This document shows, piece by piece, positions 46,661-58,704 of a stretch of 64,000 nt of DNA (the stretch's first letter is position 1; each line of letters opens with the position of its first letter). The stretch covers positions 22,682,865 through 22,746,864 of the forward strand of contig CM026421.1 in NCBI GenBank assembly GCA_014871385.1, read 5' to 3'. The notes below the pieces were generated by a model. It did not search any database and was not told where the DNA came from. It saw only the letters and a list, made by a program, of their open reading frames with translations. The position numbers and the translations under genes were made by a program. This DNA comes from Ceratodon purpureus. Lineage: Eukaryota; Streptophyta; Bryopsida; Pseudoditrichales; Ditrichaceae.

Positions 46661-47365
46661 ATGGCAGCGGCGATGACCAACATGGTGATGACTGTCAGGG
46701 CTGATGGCTTGCAGGCCTTGCCGTTGCTGCAGACCAGCAAGTTTAGCAAGGTTGCAGGTGCGCGAGTGATGGCGGCTCCGAGGGTGCCCAGGACGTTGTT
46801 GGCGGGGTCAGTGCGGTGCGAGTCCGGGAAAAATCCCATCGCCGACGTGCGGGAGGCGGTGGACCGCAGTACGAAGAAGGTGATCACGGAGGACGAGATT
46901 CTGAGGAACCAGGAGACGAATGAGTCGGAGAAGAAGTCGGTGATGGGCACGGAGCCGACGTCGGGGGCGCCGTGGCCGCGGCCCGAGGTGGAGAGGCGGC
47001 CGGAGACGGGCAGCAAGTCGTTCTGGAGCGTGTTCGCGTTCGATGGCGCGGCGCCGGAGACGATCAACGGGCGGCTGGCGATGGTGGGGATGGTGTGGGC
47101 CGTGGTGGGCGAGCAGATGACGGGGCAGACGGTGGTGGAGCAGCTGGTCGGGCCGGGGCAGACGGGGCTGCTGTACTTCCTGGTGGCGGCGCAGGTGCTG
47201 ACGTACGCGTCGCTGGTGCCGATCATGAGCGGCGAGTCCACGGACGCGCGGCGGTCGGGGCCGTTCACGGCGAGAGCGGAGCGATGGAACGGGCGCATGG
47301 CGATGCTGGGGTTCTTCTCGCTGGTGGTGACGGAGATGTTCACGCACTCTGCCATCTTCGGCTGA
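46661..47365 (+). CDS. ELIP: Early light-induced protein, copy 1 (chloroplast)
   Basis: Intronless, 234 aa. ELIPs are thylakoid chlorophyll/carotenoid-binding proteins of the LHC superfamily that accumulate under high light, cold or desiccation and limit photo-oxidative damage. The Ala/Ser/Thr/Arg-rich N-terminus (about residues 1-50) fits a chloroplast transit peptide. Three membrane helices are visible: helix I at about 132-152 (ETINGRLAMVGMVWAVVGEQ), helix II at about 168-189, and helix III at about 206-229 (ERWNGRMAMLGFFSLVVTE). Helices I and III carry the paired E-x-x-NGR-x-AM chlorophyll-binding motif. Third positions are strongly GC-rich, unlike the flanks. It differs from copy 2 at seven residues, all within the first 43. 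Long antisense frames here are shadows of this codon bias. Confidence 0.95.
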   Translation: MAAAMTNMVMTVRADGLQALPLLQTSKFSKVAGARVMAAPRVPRTLLAGSVRCESGKNPIADVREAVDRSTKKVITEDEILRNQETNESEKKSVMGTEPTSGAPWPRPEVERRPETGSKSFWSVFAFDGAAPETINGRLAMVGMVWAVVGEQMTGQTVVEQLVGPGQTGLLYFLVAAQVLTYASLVPIMSGESTDARRSGPFTARAERWNGRMAMLGFFSLVVTEMFTHSAIFG

Positions 47366-47590
47366 ACCAGCACTGTGATGTGTAAATGAGCCCGTTGCCG
47401 GTTTTGATGAATTTGTAGGAGCTGTGCAGTTTTTGGGCGGCGTGTACAGAGGGCGATAGAGTGTATATAGAGTGTGCAATTTTTGATAGCTGATTTTCGC
47501 AAATTCGAGGCATTATTGGTGATGAATTGAGGCTGTATTCTGATTTTTAGGCTGTGCGAAGTAGAAGTTTTCACCGACTTAGAATGAGGA

Positions 47591-48890
47591 AGTATTGAAT
47601 TTGTAGAGCTGGAAATGCGTATACATATGTGATATTTTATAACGTTGACATGATAATGTCAAATTTTGCACTTGAAGTGCTAGTTTGCGACTAACAGTTT
47701 GTGCTGAAGTGAAAATGTGGAATTGTTCAAAGTGGTTTTAATTCCATAATGTGACAATAGGATGGCCAATTCATAACCTACGATTTAGACTGAATTTAAA
47801 AATTTGATAAACATTTCTATTGTAAGGTAAAATATATTTATTAATTTAATGCGAAGAAAATGTGGTCTTGCCATGCTTGAGTCATAGCATCAACAATTCT
47901 TAAACCCTCTGAGGGGAATGATGAGTAAATTTTTATGCTTCGTACTTATCTCAAATGTTAATAAAAATGTTCGGATATTATTCATAAAATCCCCAAATCC
48001 AAGATGTTCTTTCATAAGAAGCCAAAACACTTTTATCCAATTCAGGTTCGATCAATAGTCTAAATGCTCTGTAATTGAGCCCATCAAACTAAGTAGTTTA
48101 CATCTGCAAATGTATCTACTGCCATAGCAATCAAAGCAATCAAAAGGATTCTCTTCATCACAAACATCAGCCTCTGAAAGGTGAAGTAATCTGGTGAATA
48201 ACATGAACGAATATCAGAGCCGTTTACACGAGAGGAAGCAGAATAAGGGAACTCCCTTGTTGCATGTTGAATTCCCTCGTGGGAACAAGCTTTTCATACA
48301 CAACCTCCAACTGGTAAATCTATGTCAGGACTGAAATTGGGTGCACTGTTCTGAGTTCTTCGTTGTACAATGAGGATCTATTTTAAAAAGGTTCCTGCGA
48401 AACGTAATGTTACGTATTAGGACTATTGTAATAGCCTCATGCTTCAAAGGTCATCTAAATAGCAACTAGAATCATCACTCAAAAGTCTTTCCAAAAGTTG
48501 CCTGCTTGCTTCATTCTTCATGCTTGGATGTAGTTTTCTAAGAGCCCGTTGCAATGGAACCAATAACCTGGCCTCCAAATTTCAACATCCTTCCATGATA
48601 CCACGCTCTTTCACCTCTGGTTGACCCTTCTCTCCTTATAGCTACCATAGATCCTCAGAACTTTCTCTGTGCAAAATCATGTATGTGTGTGTACTTGCTT
48701 GTCCTTGGGGCTGTAGACGATGGAGTTTCCAATGGAACAAAACAGGTCCTGACGCTCTCCTCAAAGCAGTTGTCCTTTAATTTTCCAGCTGAGATTTCTC
48801 CTGAATGTTCATTAGAATTGGTATACACTTCCAGGCGCTTGAGTATGAAGTGCATGAAGTGCATGAAGTTGAAGTTGATAAAGACACGCA
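47591..48890. other. Intergenic between ELIP copy 1 and the thiouridylase gene
   Basis: No exon, repeat end or RNA gene is evident. It probably holds the 3' untranslated region of the minus-strand thiouridylase gene at its right edge. Two open frames at 48655-48976 on opposite strands overlap and have no recognisable domain. Confidence 0.5.
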
Positions 48891-48896
48891 ATGTCT

Positions 48897-51243
48897 CTAC
48901 ACAGAAACTGAAACTTGAACGTCTTCCTCATGCAGCTGATTCTGCTCAAAAAGTGAAGGGCCTGGATAAGCAATAACGCTAGCACCAAGGCACACATCGC
49001 CATCGTACAACACCAGCGCCTGCCCTGGAGTAATGGCTCGTGTAGGATCCTCGAAACGAATCTGCACGCAACAAGATATGAGCAAGGTGGCCAGCGGCAC
49101 TTAGCATTCATTGTCGTTCCACTCTCCCAAGTGTTATTTACAATTTCCACAAAGAAATCAACCTGAAGGGTCAGACTTAGCCACTACCTGCAGGAGTCGT
49201 TTTCCTTCATCGAGTGTGTGACGAACGCGGCAAAAACTGCTAGATGCAAACTCCGTCGTTTCCGTTCCAGCCACACCCATGCTTTCAGCGATGGCCTCCT
49301 CAGTATTTGAGTCCACGAAGCAAACTGTGCATTTCTCTAGTGACTGACGGTAACGGGCCTTGAACATGCATGTAAGAGGTTGACCATCCTGAAGCACCTT
49401 GGGAGGCTGTCCTGATATCCAAAACGGGTCACCTGTTTGGAAAAAAGCATTAGAATGTTTGTTGTCATGTAATTACGGGACAATTAACAAGAGCGTAAGC
49501 GAAAAGCGATACCTGTACAAGAGGTGAGAAGCTGATGAGGTTCAGAGAGAAACAATGCGAAAAGAATCGATGTGAATTATCAAATAAAACGGAAAAATAG
49601 CCAGGCAACATAAAACATAATCATAGTCAGCTGTAAATCAAGGTTACACGCAACTGGAGTTTCTTACTGTACCTGCAACAGCAGAGGTGCAGAAGAGAGC
49701 AGGATGGTCTGCACCCGGAGCGACAAAGACAGTGTTGTTTTCTACATTTTTCCCCACAACGTAAAACGGCTTGGGAACACCAGAGATTCCAGCTCTTTGA
49801 CCATGTGTGTAAGCTGCTATGCCGGTGTGCGTACCAAGATGGCTGTTCCCATCCACGCACACAAAAGGCCCGGGCTTCATTTCCACATACTCTGATATGA
49901 AATCTCGGAAGTCACGCCTTCCAACAAAGCAGATGCCAGCACTACTACGCTTGGTGGCTGTCACAAGTCCTTCGGACACGGCTAAGTTCCGGACATCAGC
50001 TTTTGTTAATGTACCCAGTGGAAACAATACCTTCTCAAACGCATCTGCACCCTATCAGCAGCGCAGGATTAGACGAGTCACATTTTGCTCAAGTCCTTCG
50101 TGTATTCTTCACCAGCAATAATATCAGAAACAGCAGCAACACCAGAGTCGAGACCATACCACATTTGCTAAGAAGTAAGACTGATCTTTATTTTCATCAA
50201 TTCCACGGAGGAGTTGCACAGGACCACCAGACTGAGGTTGGCAGAGCCTAGCATAGTGCCCTGTTGCAAGTTTGTCAGCCCCCATCTGCAAAGCGTTCTC
50301 CAGCAGGGCATCAAACTGCCACAAGCAATTTTTTTTTATTGCCGAGTGATGCAAATAGAATGAACAAAGTTTCACACCTTGCTAGTGAAGTGATGTAAGT
50401 TTACAATTCGGTATTAAAAGGAGAGGTTTATATGAAAGAGTAGTGGAGCACCTTGATATGCTGATTACAAGCAAGGTCGGGGTTAGGAGTAAGGCCCATT
50501 GCAAATTTCTGTGTGAAAGTCTCAAAGACCTGAGTCCAGTATTGCTTCTGATAATCCAAATGATGTAATTTTATGCCTGATCGCATGACATTCTACAATT
50601 AGCAAATGCGGAAGCCACCCTTGTTTAATCGTGCAAAACAACAGTGCAATGAGCTAGATCCAGACCCCACTTAAAAACAAATAAGCCCACACCGTGCAAA
50701 ACGATTTGCAACTAATTTATCCAGACAAAACCAAAGGAAAGTGAAAGGAAGCACAAGAAGGCACCAAGATGTTTGCAGACCCGTTGAGAATCTTCGTAGT
50801 CCTGATCAGCTGTGCAGTGACCACCGCCTGCTTCATCCCGTGAGTCCCAATTACGCATGTAGACTCCAAAAACCTCATACCCCTGCACAAAACCAGTAAC
50901 CATTCTTAAAAACACACTACGAAATAACCATCAGGGTTTAGGGCTTTGTTTTTAGGGTTTAAGGCCATCAGAGCAAAAACAGGGTATTGGGTTTAAGGAA
51001 ATTTGTAAAAAGAATCAACTGAAATACCTGGCGTTGGAGAAGCAGAGCGGCAACAGAAGAATCCACTCCTCCAGACATCCCCACCGCCACAACACCTCGT
51101 CTACCCTGCGACAAGGTGCTAAACCCACTCGACGCAAAACCTCCACATGAAGTAGGATCCCATGCTGCTCCATCTCCTTTCAAAACATGGGCAAAGACCC
51201 GCTTGAAAGGCCGCACAAGGCCCCTCCCTCCGTGACCCATCAT
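48897..51243 (-). CDS. tRNA-specific 2-thiouridylase (MnmA/MTU1 family), seven exons
   Basis: The enzyme adenylates and thiolates U34 of organellar Lys, Glu and Gln tRNAs. Exons (minus strand): 51243-51028, 50882-50765, 50576-50452, 50315-50163, 50051-49673, 49432-49188, 49061-48897. All introns are GT-AG and frames join, giving 466 aa. The ATP-binding PP-loop SGGVDSS is at residues 57-63. The catalytic cysteine pair is Cys148 (in [13 protein letters not shown]) and Cys245 (in [12 protein letters not shown]). NWDSRDE and THGQRAGI are family signatures. The Arg/Gly-rich N-terminal extension of about 48 residues ([17 protein letters not shown]) suggests a mitochondrial presequence. Exon 3 begins at 50576; a nearer AG would drop the conserved HHLDY segment. 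The gene is divergent from the protease gene. No frame breaks. Confidence 0.93.
50935..50998 (-). repeat. Telomere-like CCCTAAACCC in thiouridylase intron 1
   Basis: On the gene strand, CCTTAAACCC, CCTTAAACCCTAAAAAC and CCCTAAACCCTG lie within about 65 bp, just downstream of exon 1. An early-intron telo-box could be a promoter-proximal element; this is inference. Confidence 0.5.
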
Positions 51244-52196
51244 CGCAACAATATGAAAATAAAATTCTCCCCTGTTACAGCGCCCAACACCTCCACAATT
51301 CTCCTAAATTCTATTGCGTCTTAGAAGATGACAAACTCAAAACAATCCACAATTCCCACGAAGGATTGCACTCCTCCCATTACCATTCCATCAGAAAATT
51401 CCCATCTGCACTCAGAAACATGACATAATCGCAAGGCAATTCATTCCGAGGAGAACCAGCGATGATCACGTCGCCATTGCAATTGAACTCCTGAACAACA
51501 CCGCTTCACCAAAGTCGGCTATCTAGGAACCAGAAGAAGCCTCGGATCTACCACTGAAGTGCACAAAACAAAAAACCACCGTACATTTTCGGAGACCATC
51601 AGAACATGATTGCACAAACATTTTACTCTTTTGCTCATCATCAAATTCCAAAACGAAACTCGGATTACTGCACCGAAACGAGGGGATTTTGAGCGGGTCC
51701 CACATGAGAATGTCGATGTTATGCCTTTTCTCACAATGTTTATAGTTACTAGAATATGCAGAGAATTACTGTGACCCACTGGAAGGAATTCGAGAGAGAA
51801 TTCAAGGACTCAAGTCTGAAGCCTGTTGATGTTAATAAGAAACCTTATCCAGAACTAAGCCAGGCTGCTCTTCGTTTTGAGGAAGCCAGTGTCTCTCGCA
51901 GTTAGAAAACTGGAGGAGTCTTTCGACTCATCAAAGCTGCCACCCGCTTTAGAAGTGGGCTTTTGCTTTAGCAGCCTCGCAGGCTAGACGCCGCTAGGCA
52001 CTGCTCTAGGCAGTTTTTTTTTTCTTACCATTGTCGACATGTACGTAGGTGGAGAGTGCGGAGAGGAGAAGTTGTAGATGGGGAAGTAGTGGGTTGAGAC
52101 GCTTGGGTTTTGGGGCATTTCTGGGCGTGTTTTGAGAGGGGCCTGGTGCAAAGTGGGAGCTGGTGGAGAGAGAGAGGGAGAGAGGGGTCTCTTGTA
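51244..52196. promoter_or_regulatory. Divergent promoter region between thiouridylase and DEG9 genes
   Basis: The gap of about 950 bp separates the start codons of two head-to-head genes, so it must hold both promoters and leaders. A GA-rich run (52165-52190, GAGAGAGAGAGGGAGAGAG) precedes the protease start. I see no clear TATA box. Confidence 0.5.
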
Positions 52197-55100
52197 ATGG
52201 AGATGATGAGGAGCACTGCAGCAGCTGCCACTGGCAGCCCCTGCACTATGCTCGCGAATGCTGCCCAGAAGAGGAGCTCCTCGGGAGCTGTTTCTCTTGA
52301 GTCCCGATTGCTAGGAGATTTGACACTGCGGTCGGCAATTTGCAGCTTCGTGAGTCTCCTTCACTTCCTTCCGACCCCACTGCATTAGGAAAACGTTGGT
52401 GCAGGTCACTCTGTGGCGACATAGCTGATTTCTGTGACAATTTTTAGCCGGTGTACGCAGTTCTGGAAGGTGGTTTTGTAGTAGCCTCAATTGTGCTGAT
52501 TATTGAGAGAACGACAATTTTTAAAGAATTTTAATAAGCCATTCAATGACTCACACCCAAGTTCTTATCTAGACTTTGTTACAGAAAATCATTGCTTAGA
52601 AACAGTCGTTGCCTTCATTGATTGAAACTGATTCAACTTGTCGAATGGATAAGTGGTTTTAGGGTGCGGCATGCTATTGCTCTCTGTTCCAGTGAGTTTT
52701 ATCTTATGAGCTGTTACTCATCATGCTTCTGGACGAAGCTAGAATCTGAGCCAAATTATCAATGTTTAGGGTCTTTCCAATTGTATGTTTGAATTCACTG
52801 GAGCCGGTTTCTGGAAGTGTTTGAGTGCTCGTGGTCGATTTGAACTTCAGCTTAGACTCAAAAGAGTTTCTAGTTTTGAGATGGATTGGTCAAGTTTTTG
52901 GTTTTCTGTTTGGTTTATGATGTATTTTCAGATTGGTGTGGACTGACCAACTAAGGGTCATCCAGGATTACTCTGCTGTTCTTCGGAATATCGTGTGAAT
53001 TTTAGGTCACCCAGAGAGGTGGAATTTGTACTGTTCTTTAAGTGCCGAAAGCATAATGCTTCATTGAGTTAATCGTTGTGATGATTTTCTATCTCTTAGG
53101 TTAGCTACTCTTACAGATATTTTTGAACGATACAATTACACTGTGAGGGAGAATCTGTAGCATCATGTGCCTCAGTTTACATGTTAAATTTGACTGATAT
53201 TAGAGAAACTGGTGAGGTTTGGGTCATGAAGCAACTATACTAGGAAGTCGGACTATTGTTTTACGATAAGGGCACCATCTGTTTGTCATCTGTTCTTCTA
53301 TTCGTTGCTGGTTACAGTTTTAAAAATTAAACTTGCTCAGAGTCTCATGCGCTCTTCTTGGGCACTGGGAATGGATGTATTGCAGGAGCGATTATGGAAA
53401 CCGAGAAATATAGCCTTGCAAACTAGTGGAAAAAGTTTAAGGATAAATTGTATGAAACATGAGGAGCAGCAAAATAGCAAGCGTGGACGAGAGAGGGAAC
53501 GGGAGAAAAAACATGACCGGAATGGATTTGAGACACCCTATGGCGGAGGTTTTAATGGCAGCATGGAGGAGGCTGGTTTTCAAATGTCGGACTTTCCGGA
53601 CGGTGATTGGCTTTACAAGGTCAGTCATATGGGAACTCAAGAGTCAAGACCTTCAGTAGGTCATACGAATAAGCAATACCAGATCTTGATGACCATCACT
53701 AATTACTGCGGCTTGAGAGCTGTCTCCGGCCAGAAAATTATGCTCCACCTTTCCTTTACACGTGAGTACTAGCAAGGAGCTGGAATGTTTAAAAACGTCT
53801 GGTCTCTGATTTTGGCTCGTGTTCGGTGGCAGCTTGATGAAGTTGAGGAGGGTCCGGATTCTCCATTCCTAGACGCCGTTGTGAAGGTGCGTGATGTCGT
53901 ATTCTCGAATAAATCTACTTAGTATTACCGAGCCTTGTCTTCTCCTGCGTTCTGAAATTTCTGGTTTCTTCAGTTTCTTCGCGTAATTGAAACCTGTTTT
54001 CACATTTTTCCTTTTATAAATTCATCTCTTAGTTTTGCAGAAGGAGCGATTTGTTTCATGTTTCGTAGGTGTACTTTAGGATGTGTGGAGGTTTTCTAAG
54101 ACACGCGAAGAGGTTTGCAATTTAGTGCTACGTTCTGCCCTTTATATTATCTTTGTTTCTATTTTTGACTTGAGTCTGTTTTTGATCCAGGTTTATTGCA
54201 CACACACCGATCCTAATTTCTCTCTACCATGGCAAAAACGACGACAATATTCTTCTACAGGCAGGCAAGCTTAGCTTATTCATCCTGCTACCTTATAGAA
54301 GACATCTACCAGATTTTTTCTAAGGTTCAGATTTGATCATAGCCAGACTGGATAAGTAGGAAAGGAATCGTCGCCTAGGCTAGAACTGCGCACTAGGGAT
54401 TTAACTTCTGGTATTGCATCCGTTCATAGTTGATTTTCCACATTGTGCAGCGGGTTCATGATACAGGGTAGGCGATTGTTAACAAATGCGCATTGTGTTG
54501 AACACCACACCCAGGTGAGTGCTGGCATATCCCCCATTAGAGGTGACTTTATGCATGCAGTACCAGCTGTTGATGTTGCTGTTCGTGGTTGAAATAACTT
54601 TTTCTAGTCTACGGCATGGATTAAGAAGGTAGTGGAAAACTCCTTGGAGACTCAGATTTTTAGATAAACGCGGTGATTCTGAAATCATGGTTGTTTCTCA
54701 ATAGTGCTTACGAAGCTGCACGGGATGAATGCTGGATAGTCGATACATTATTCATTGTCGATTAAATCAAATATGTTCATGTCACTCATATGCACTTGTT
54801 CATAACAACAGGTGAAGGTGAAAAGGCGAGGCGACGACACAAAATTCGTAGCAAATGTAATTTATTTTGATTAATGCCCTTGCTCCGTAATGCACTTGAT
54901 TTTCTGAACAAGCATTTTCGCTTGCAAGTCTGCACTGATGGCATATGCGTACTGATATGTAGCGAATCTTCTTGAAATTGAGGCATTATATTCTCCCTCT
55001 AGATGTTATTACCTTATTTCTCTGCCTCCTCATATGGGCTCTCACACAAACTGTGCGTTCCAGGTTTTAGCGATAGGACCTGAATGTGATATAGCACTTC

Positions 55101-58100
55101 TTTCAGTCGAGGATGAGAATTTCTGGAAAGGAGTGGAACCGCTGCGGTTTGGAAGCCTTCCACGACTTCAGGTTGTTGCCCTATCTGGTCATATGCTTTT
55201 GACTGTGTTGCTTTTATCTTGTGCAAATTTTCAGGGGTGGGTATGACAAATGAATGGGACTCAGTTTCTGTCTTCGGTTTTAGTTTTACTACTCTGCATT
55301 ACTCACTAGTGTTAGAATTTTCTATGCAGGATGCTGTCACTGTTGTTGGATACCCAATTGGCGGAGAATCCATATCCGTAACAAGTGGCGTTGTCTCTCG
55401 TATCGAGGCAAGAACTGTCTCTACTCGTTGCATTTCATTATTTGATGTTGACATCATTTGAGGCGCTCTATATGCAGCTTTTCCTTGTGCTTTTGTAAGG
55501 ATTCCTGATTCTGGTGTGTTGGGAACAGGTTACATCATATGTTCATGGAGCATCAGAGCTTCTTGGAGTTCAAATAGATGCAGCTATCAATGCAGGTACT
55601 GTTCTTGAGGGAAATATTTTTGAGATTAAAATTAAGCGTGTTCACTATGTTGTTTACGATGGGAATAGCCCATCCGATGCTTTAGCGCTTGAAAAATCTG
55701 TGAGCGGTAGGACAGATAAATGATTAGGCGTATTTGTCAATGTAGAAGAGTATTACAATCTTTAAATTCCAATCTTGTTTTAGGATACAGTCACCTGTCC
55801 TTGTTGAGTAACTTCGCATGTTGTAACGCGTTTTGGTTTTCAAATGATCATTTTGGGTGCTGGTGTTGATCCTACAGGTAACAGTGGTGGTCCTGTGTTT
55901 CACAAGAATGGCGAGTGCGTTGGAATTGCCTTCCAGGTCTGCCTTCCTTCGCTATTTGTTATCATAAGATAAATGGGTTATTTTTACTGTTTATTTACAT
56001 CTGTTGCCTTAGTTAAGCTTGTCAATGCGTCATCTGGATGAAGCTGACTTTGTTAACGCTGGATGTGGCAGTCTCTTAAAGGGGTTGATGCCGAGAATAT
56101 TGGCTACGTTATTCCCACAACCGTCATTCACCACTTCCTGAGTGATTACGATACAAACGGACGGTACACAGGTACTCCTCAAACTAAAAACTCTGACTAT
56201 CTTCCAGCGTTATGTGCAAACATGGATATCCTTCGCAAAATTTGTGTGCATCATATCTCCGACCCCATGTTTCAAGAATTCTAAGTATCTAGCTCTGTAT
56301 AACTACTTCCCACCTGGAAACAAGGTCTCTTGATGCATTTTCTTCGTGAATTGTTTTCCAGGTTTCCCATCTATGGGAGTAATGTGGCAAAGACTCGAAA
56401 ATCCGGCATTAAGGACTTTCCTTCAAATGCAACCTGATCAGAAGGTAAATATTCGCACTTTGAGTGACTTCAGAACATGTAGTCGTTATATTCCTGAACG
56501 CTACTTTGGGTGTGTTAGAATCAATTATGGTTGAGCTTGTTTGATCTAGGTTTGAAGATTAGAGTTCTACTTCAAAGGCTTGGGTGCGCTTTTTTTTCCT
56601 AGTTAGAGGTCTCATGAGTAACTGCTTGTGCTCTTTACTCTGCTATTTCTACTTCTGGAACTAAATTCAGAATTCTGGAATGTGAGCAGGGTGTTTTGGT
56701 CAGGAAAGTTGAGCCTACATCTCCTGCCTTCCATGTTATCAAAGAGGTATGTTGAATCGGATCAACAAACCTATCTAACATATCCATTCGAAGTTTTATT
56801 TATTTATAAATGTTTCTTTCTTCGTCTATAGAAGTCAAGCATTGCAGAGTTGAAGCGAAGTATGATATTTGTTTCAATTTTCTCTAACTTGCAGGGTGAC
56901 GTGTTGTTGAGTTTCGACAATGTTCCAGTGGCTAACGAAGGCACTGTTCCCTTTAGGGCAGGCGAGAGAATTTCTTTTGGATTCCTGATCAGCCAAAAGT
57001 AACCTCCAGTACCCTCTAAATCTGACAGTTGATATTTTTGCTCCAAAAATTCAATAGAGATCAGATTCATAGAGATCTTCAACCTTGTAATTGACCAGGT
57101 TCACTGAGACCTTCATGTTACGTGAAACAGGTTCTCAGGAGACACAGCAAATGTCAAATTGCTGCGTGATGGCAAGGTCATCGACATTCAAACAACTCTT
57201 AAGACACCAGTCCGTTTGGTATGCTACATCCATCCCCATCCTTTCCTGTTTTGAGAGGTGTCTGCTATCTGTTGATCTTCGACCTTTGGTATCAACACCA
57301 TTTTAGTGTCCTAATGTAATTGGAGAGTGTTTGTAGGTTCCAGTGCACATTGAAGGAAAGCTGCCATCATACTTGATTGTTGCGGGGCTAGTGCTCACGC
57401 CTGTTTGCAATCCTTACCTTGAGTACGCAAGACCCTACCTTCGCAGTTACACTTCATAGCTTTGATGATAGTATAATGGTCACTGTCTTGGACCAAATAC
57501 TAAAAGTTCAAACCGACATTTTTCTCTTCGAGTTTAGGACATCATCTCATCAGCAATTTGTGCAGGATTGTAGATGTTATTCTTTTACCTTTTTATTTCC
57601 AATGTTGTTCTTGGAGAGTATCTTATTGGGCTTTGCCATGCTTGTAATGTTGCAGAACCAGTTTGGTATATTCCATATCACTATTTTTCTGTAACCATAA
57701 CTTGTGAAATTTGTGCATGACAGATCTGAATATGGAGCAGATTTTGAATTTGATGCACCGGTATGTTACACACTAGTTTGTTTAACCCCTCAATTACTAT
57801 TTTGTTTTCATGTTGTGGAGGTTCTTTGGGATATTTGATACTTCTTTGTGAGTTTGTTGACGATTTTAGGGTTTGATTTAACAGGTCAAGATTTTAGAGA
57901 AGGCACGACACGGAATGGCAGAGTTTGATGATGAACAGCTTATCGTAGTTTCCCAGGTATAGCAATGACTGTCGGCATTTATCTGAAATCCCCCCCCCCC
58001 CCCCCCCCCCCCCCAATGTCTGTTTTGATGGCCTGATTTCAGGTTATATGACTTATTTCTTCTCTGAAAACTTTGAATTTTTTTCTCTGACTACCGTGTG

Positions 58101-58704
58101 GCCTGTGAGCAGGTTCTAGCCAATGATGTCAATATTGGTTACGAAGAGATCACCAATACTTTGGTAAGCTACTTTGTTTTTTACGCTTTCCTCATACTAT
58201 CGGTGTTGGCATGACCTTTGGCAGTACTGAAAGATATGCAATGCTAGAATGGCTATAATCTTCAGAATGGATACTCACGAGATCGTTGAATATTTTTAGG
58301 TGAAAACATTCAACGGAGTCAAGATTCGCAACCTTAAACACCTTGCACATCTTGTTGACAGTAAGTATTGCTCTCAAATAGTCATATTGTTGTAGCTTTG
58401 ACCTTCAAACAGGCATTACTCAAGGTTTCCAACCAAACGAGGCCTTAGTTGAAGAACTAATGCAGTGTATCTTTGTTGATGATCAACAGCATGTACAGAT
58501 GACTTCATGAGATTCGAACTTGATTACTGCTCCTTGGTGGTTATCGAAACAAAGGTGGCTCGGTCTGTCACCTCAAAAATTCTTGCAGACAACTGTGTGC
58601 CAACTGACCGATCCCAAGATCTTATGACAAGCGACGCTATTGATGTCCAAGCCTCATCTTCTCAGGATGACACCCCTGTGGTACAGGAGAACGGTGGATT
58701 ATAA
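52197..58704 (+). CDS. DEG9: DEG9-type trypsin-like serine protease, 21 exons
   Basis: ATP-independent HtrA-family protease with PDZ-like C-terminal domains. Exon starts: 52197, 53386, 53833, 54191, 54451, 54812, 55064, 55330, 55529, 55878, 56072, 56362, 56690, 56895, 57131, 57337, 57724, 57885, 58113, 58300, 58490. Matching ends: 52349, 53619, 53886, 54264, 54514, 54856, 55171, 55407, 55595, 55936, 56171, 56444, 56746, 56998, 57218, 57422, 57760, 57956, 58163, 58360, 58704. The total is 1890 nt, about 629 aa. The triad is intact: His186 (LLTNAHCV), Asp217 (ECDIALL) and Ser295 (GNSGGP). Two introns (after exons 4 and 8) use GC donors. The segment [14 protein letters not shown] may be a nuclear signal; the Arabidopsis relative is reported as nuclear/nucleolar. 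The starts of exons 1 and 2 are the least certain. Confidence 0.88.
57990..58014 (+). repeat. Poly(C) run of 25 in a DEG9 intron
   Basis: An uninterrupted C25 tract lies between exons 18 and 19. Such runs are unstable, hard to sequence, and can form i-motif/G-quadruplex structures. The true length may differ. Confidence 0.9.

Larger units (their letters stand above)
46141..47590. repeat. Left arm of a 1.45-kb inverted repeat carrying ELIP
   Basis: The arm matches 59880-61325 in inverse orientation. Similarity starts at TAAACAACACTTCTCA (46141) and ends at about CTTAGAATG (47580-47590). The coding part is nearly identical, while leader and 3' regions are more diverged. The arms are separated by about 12.3 kb that contain two unrelated genes. 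Confidence 0.9.

Noticed and set aside
46609-47574. Long antisense frame (over 300 codons) opposite ELIP copy 1, and its mirror at 59850-60863
   Set aside because: It is a by-product of the GC-rich third positions of ELIP. The translation is Arg/His/Pro/Ser-biased with no domain, and the same shadow appears in both arms.
50452-50535. Shorter thiouridylase exon starting at a nearer AG (TATCAG-AAGCAATAC)
   Set aside because: It would omit the conserved segment before KQYW and break the phase with the exon 2 donor that retains VCKHLG. The acceptor at 50577-50578 restores both.
57785-57800. TTAACCCCTC in a DEG9 intron, resembling a TTAA element end
   Set aside because: No inverted partner is found downstream or upstream, so it is probably chance.
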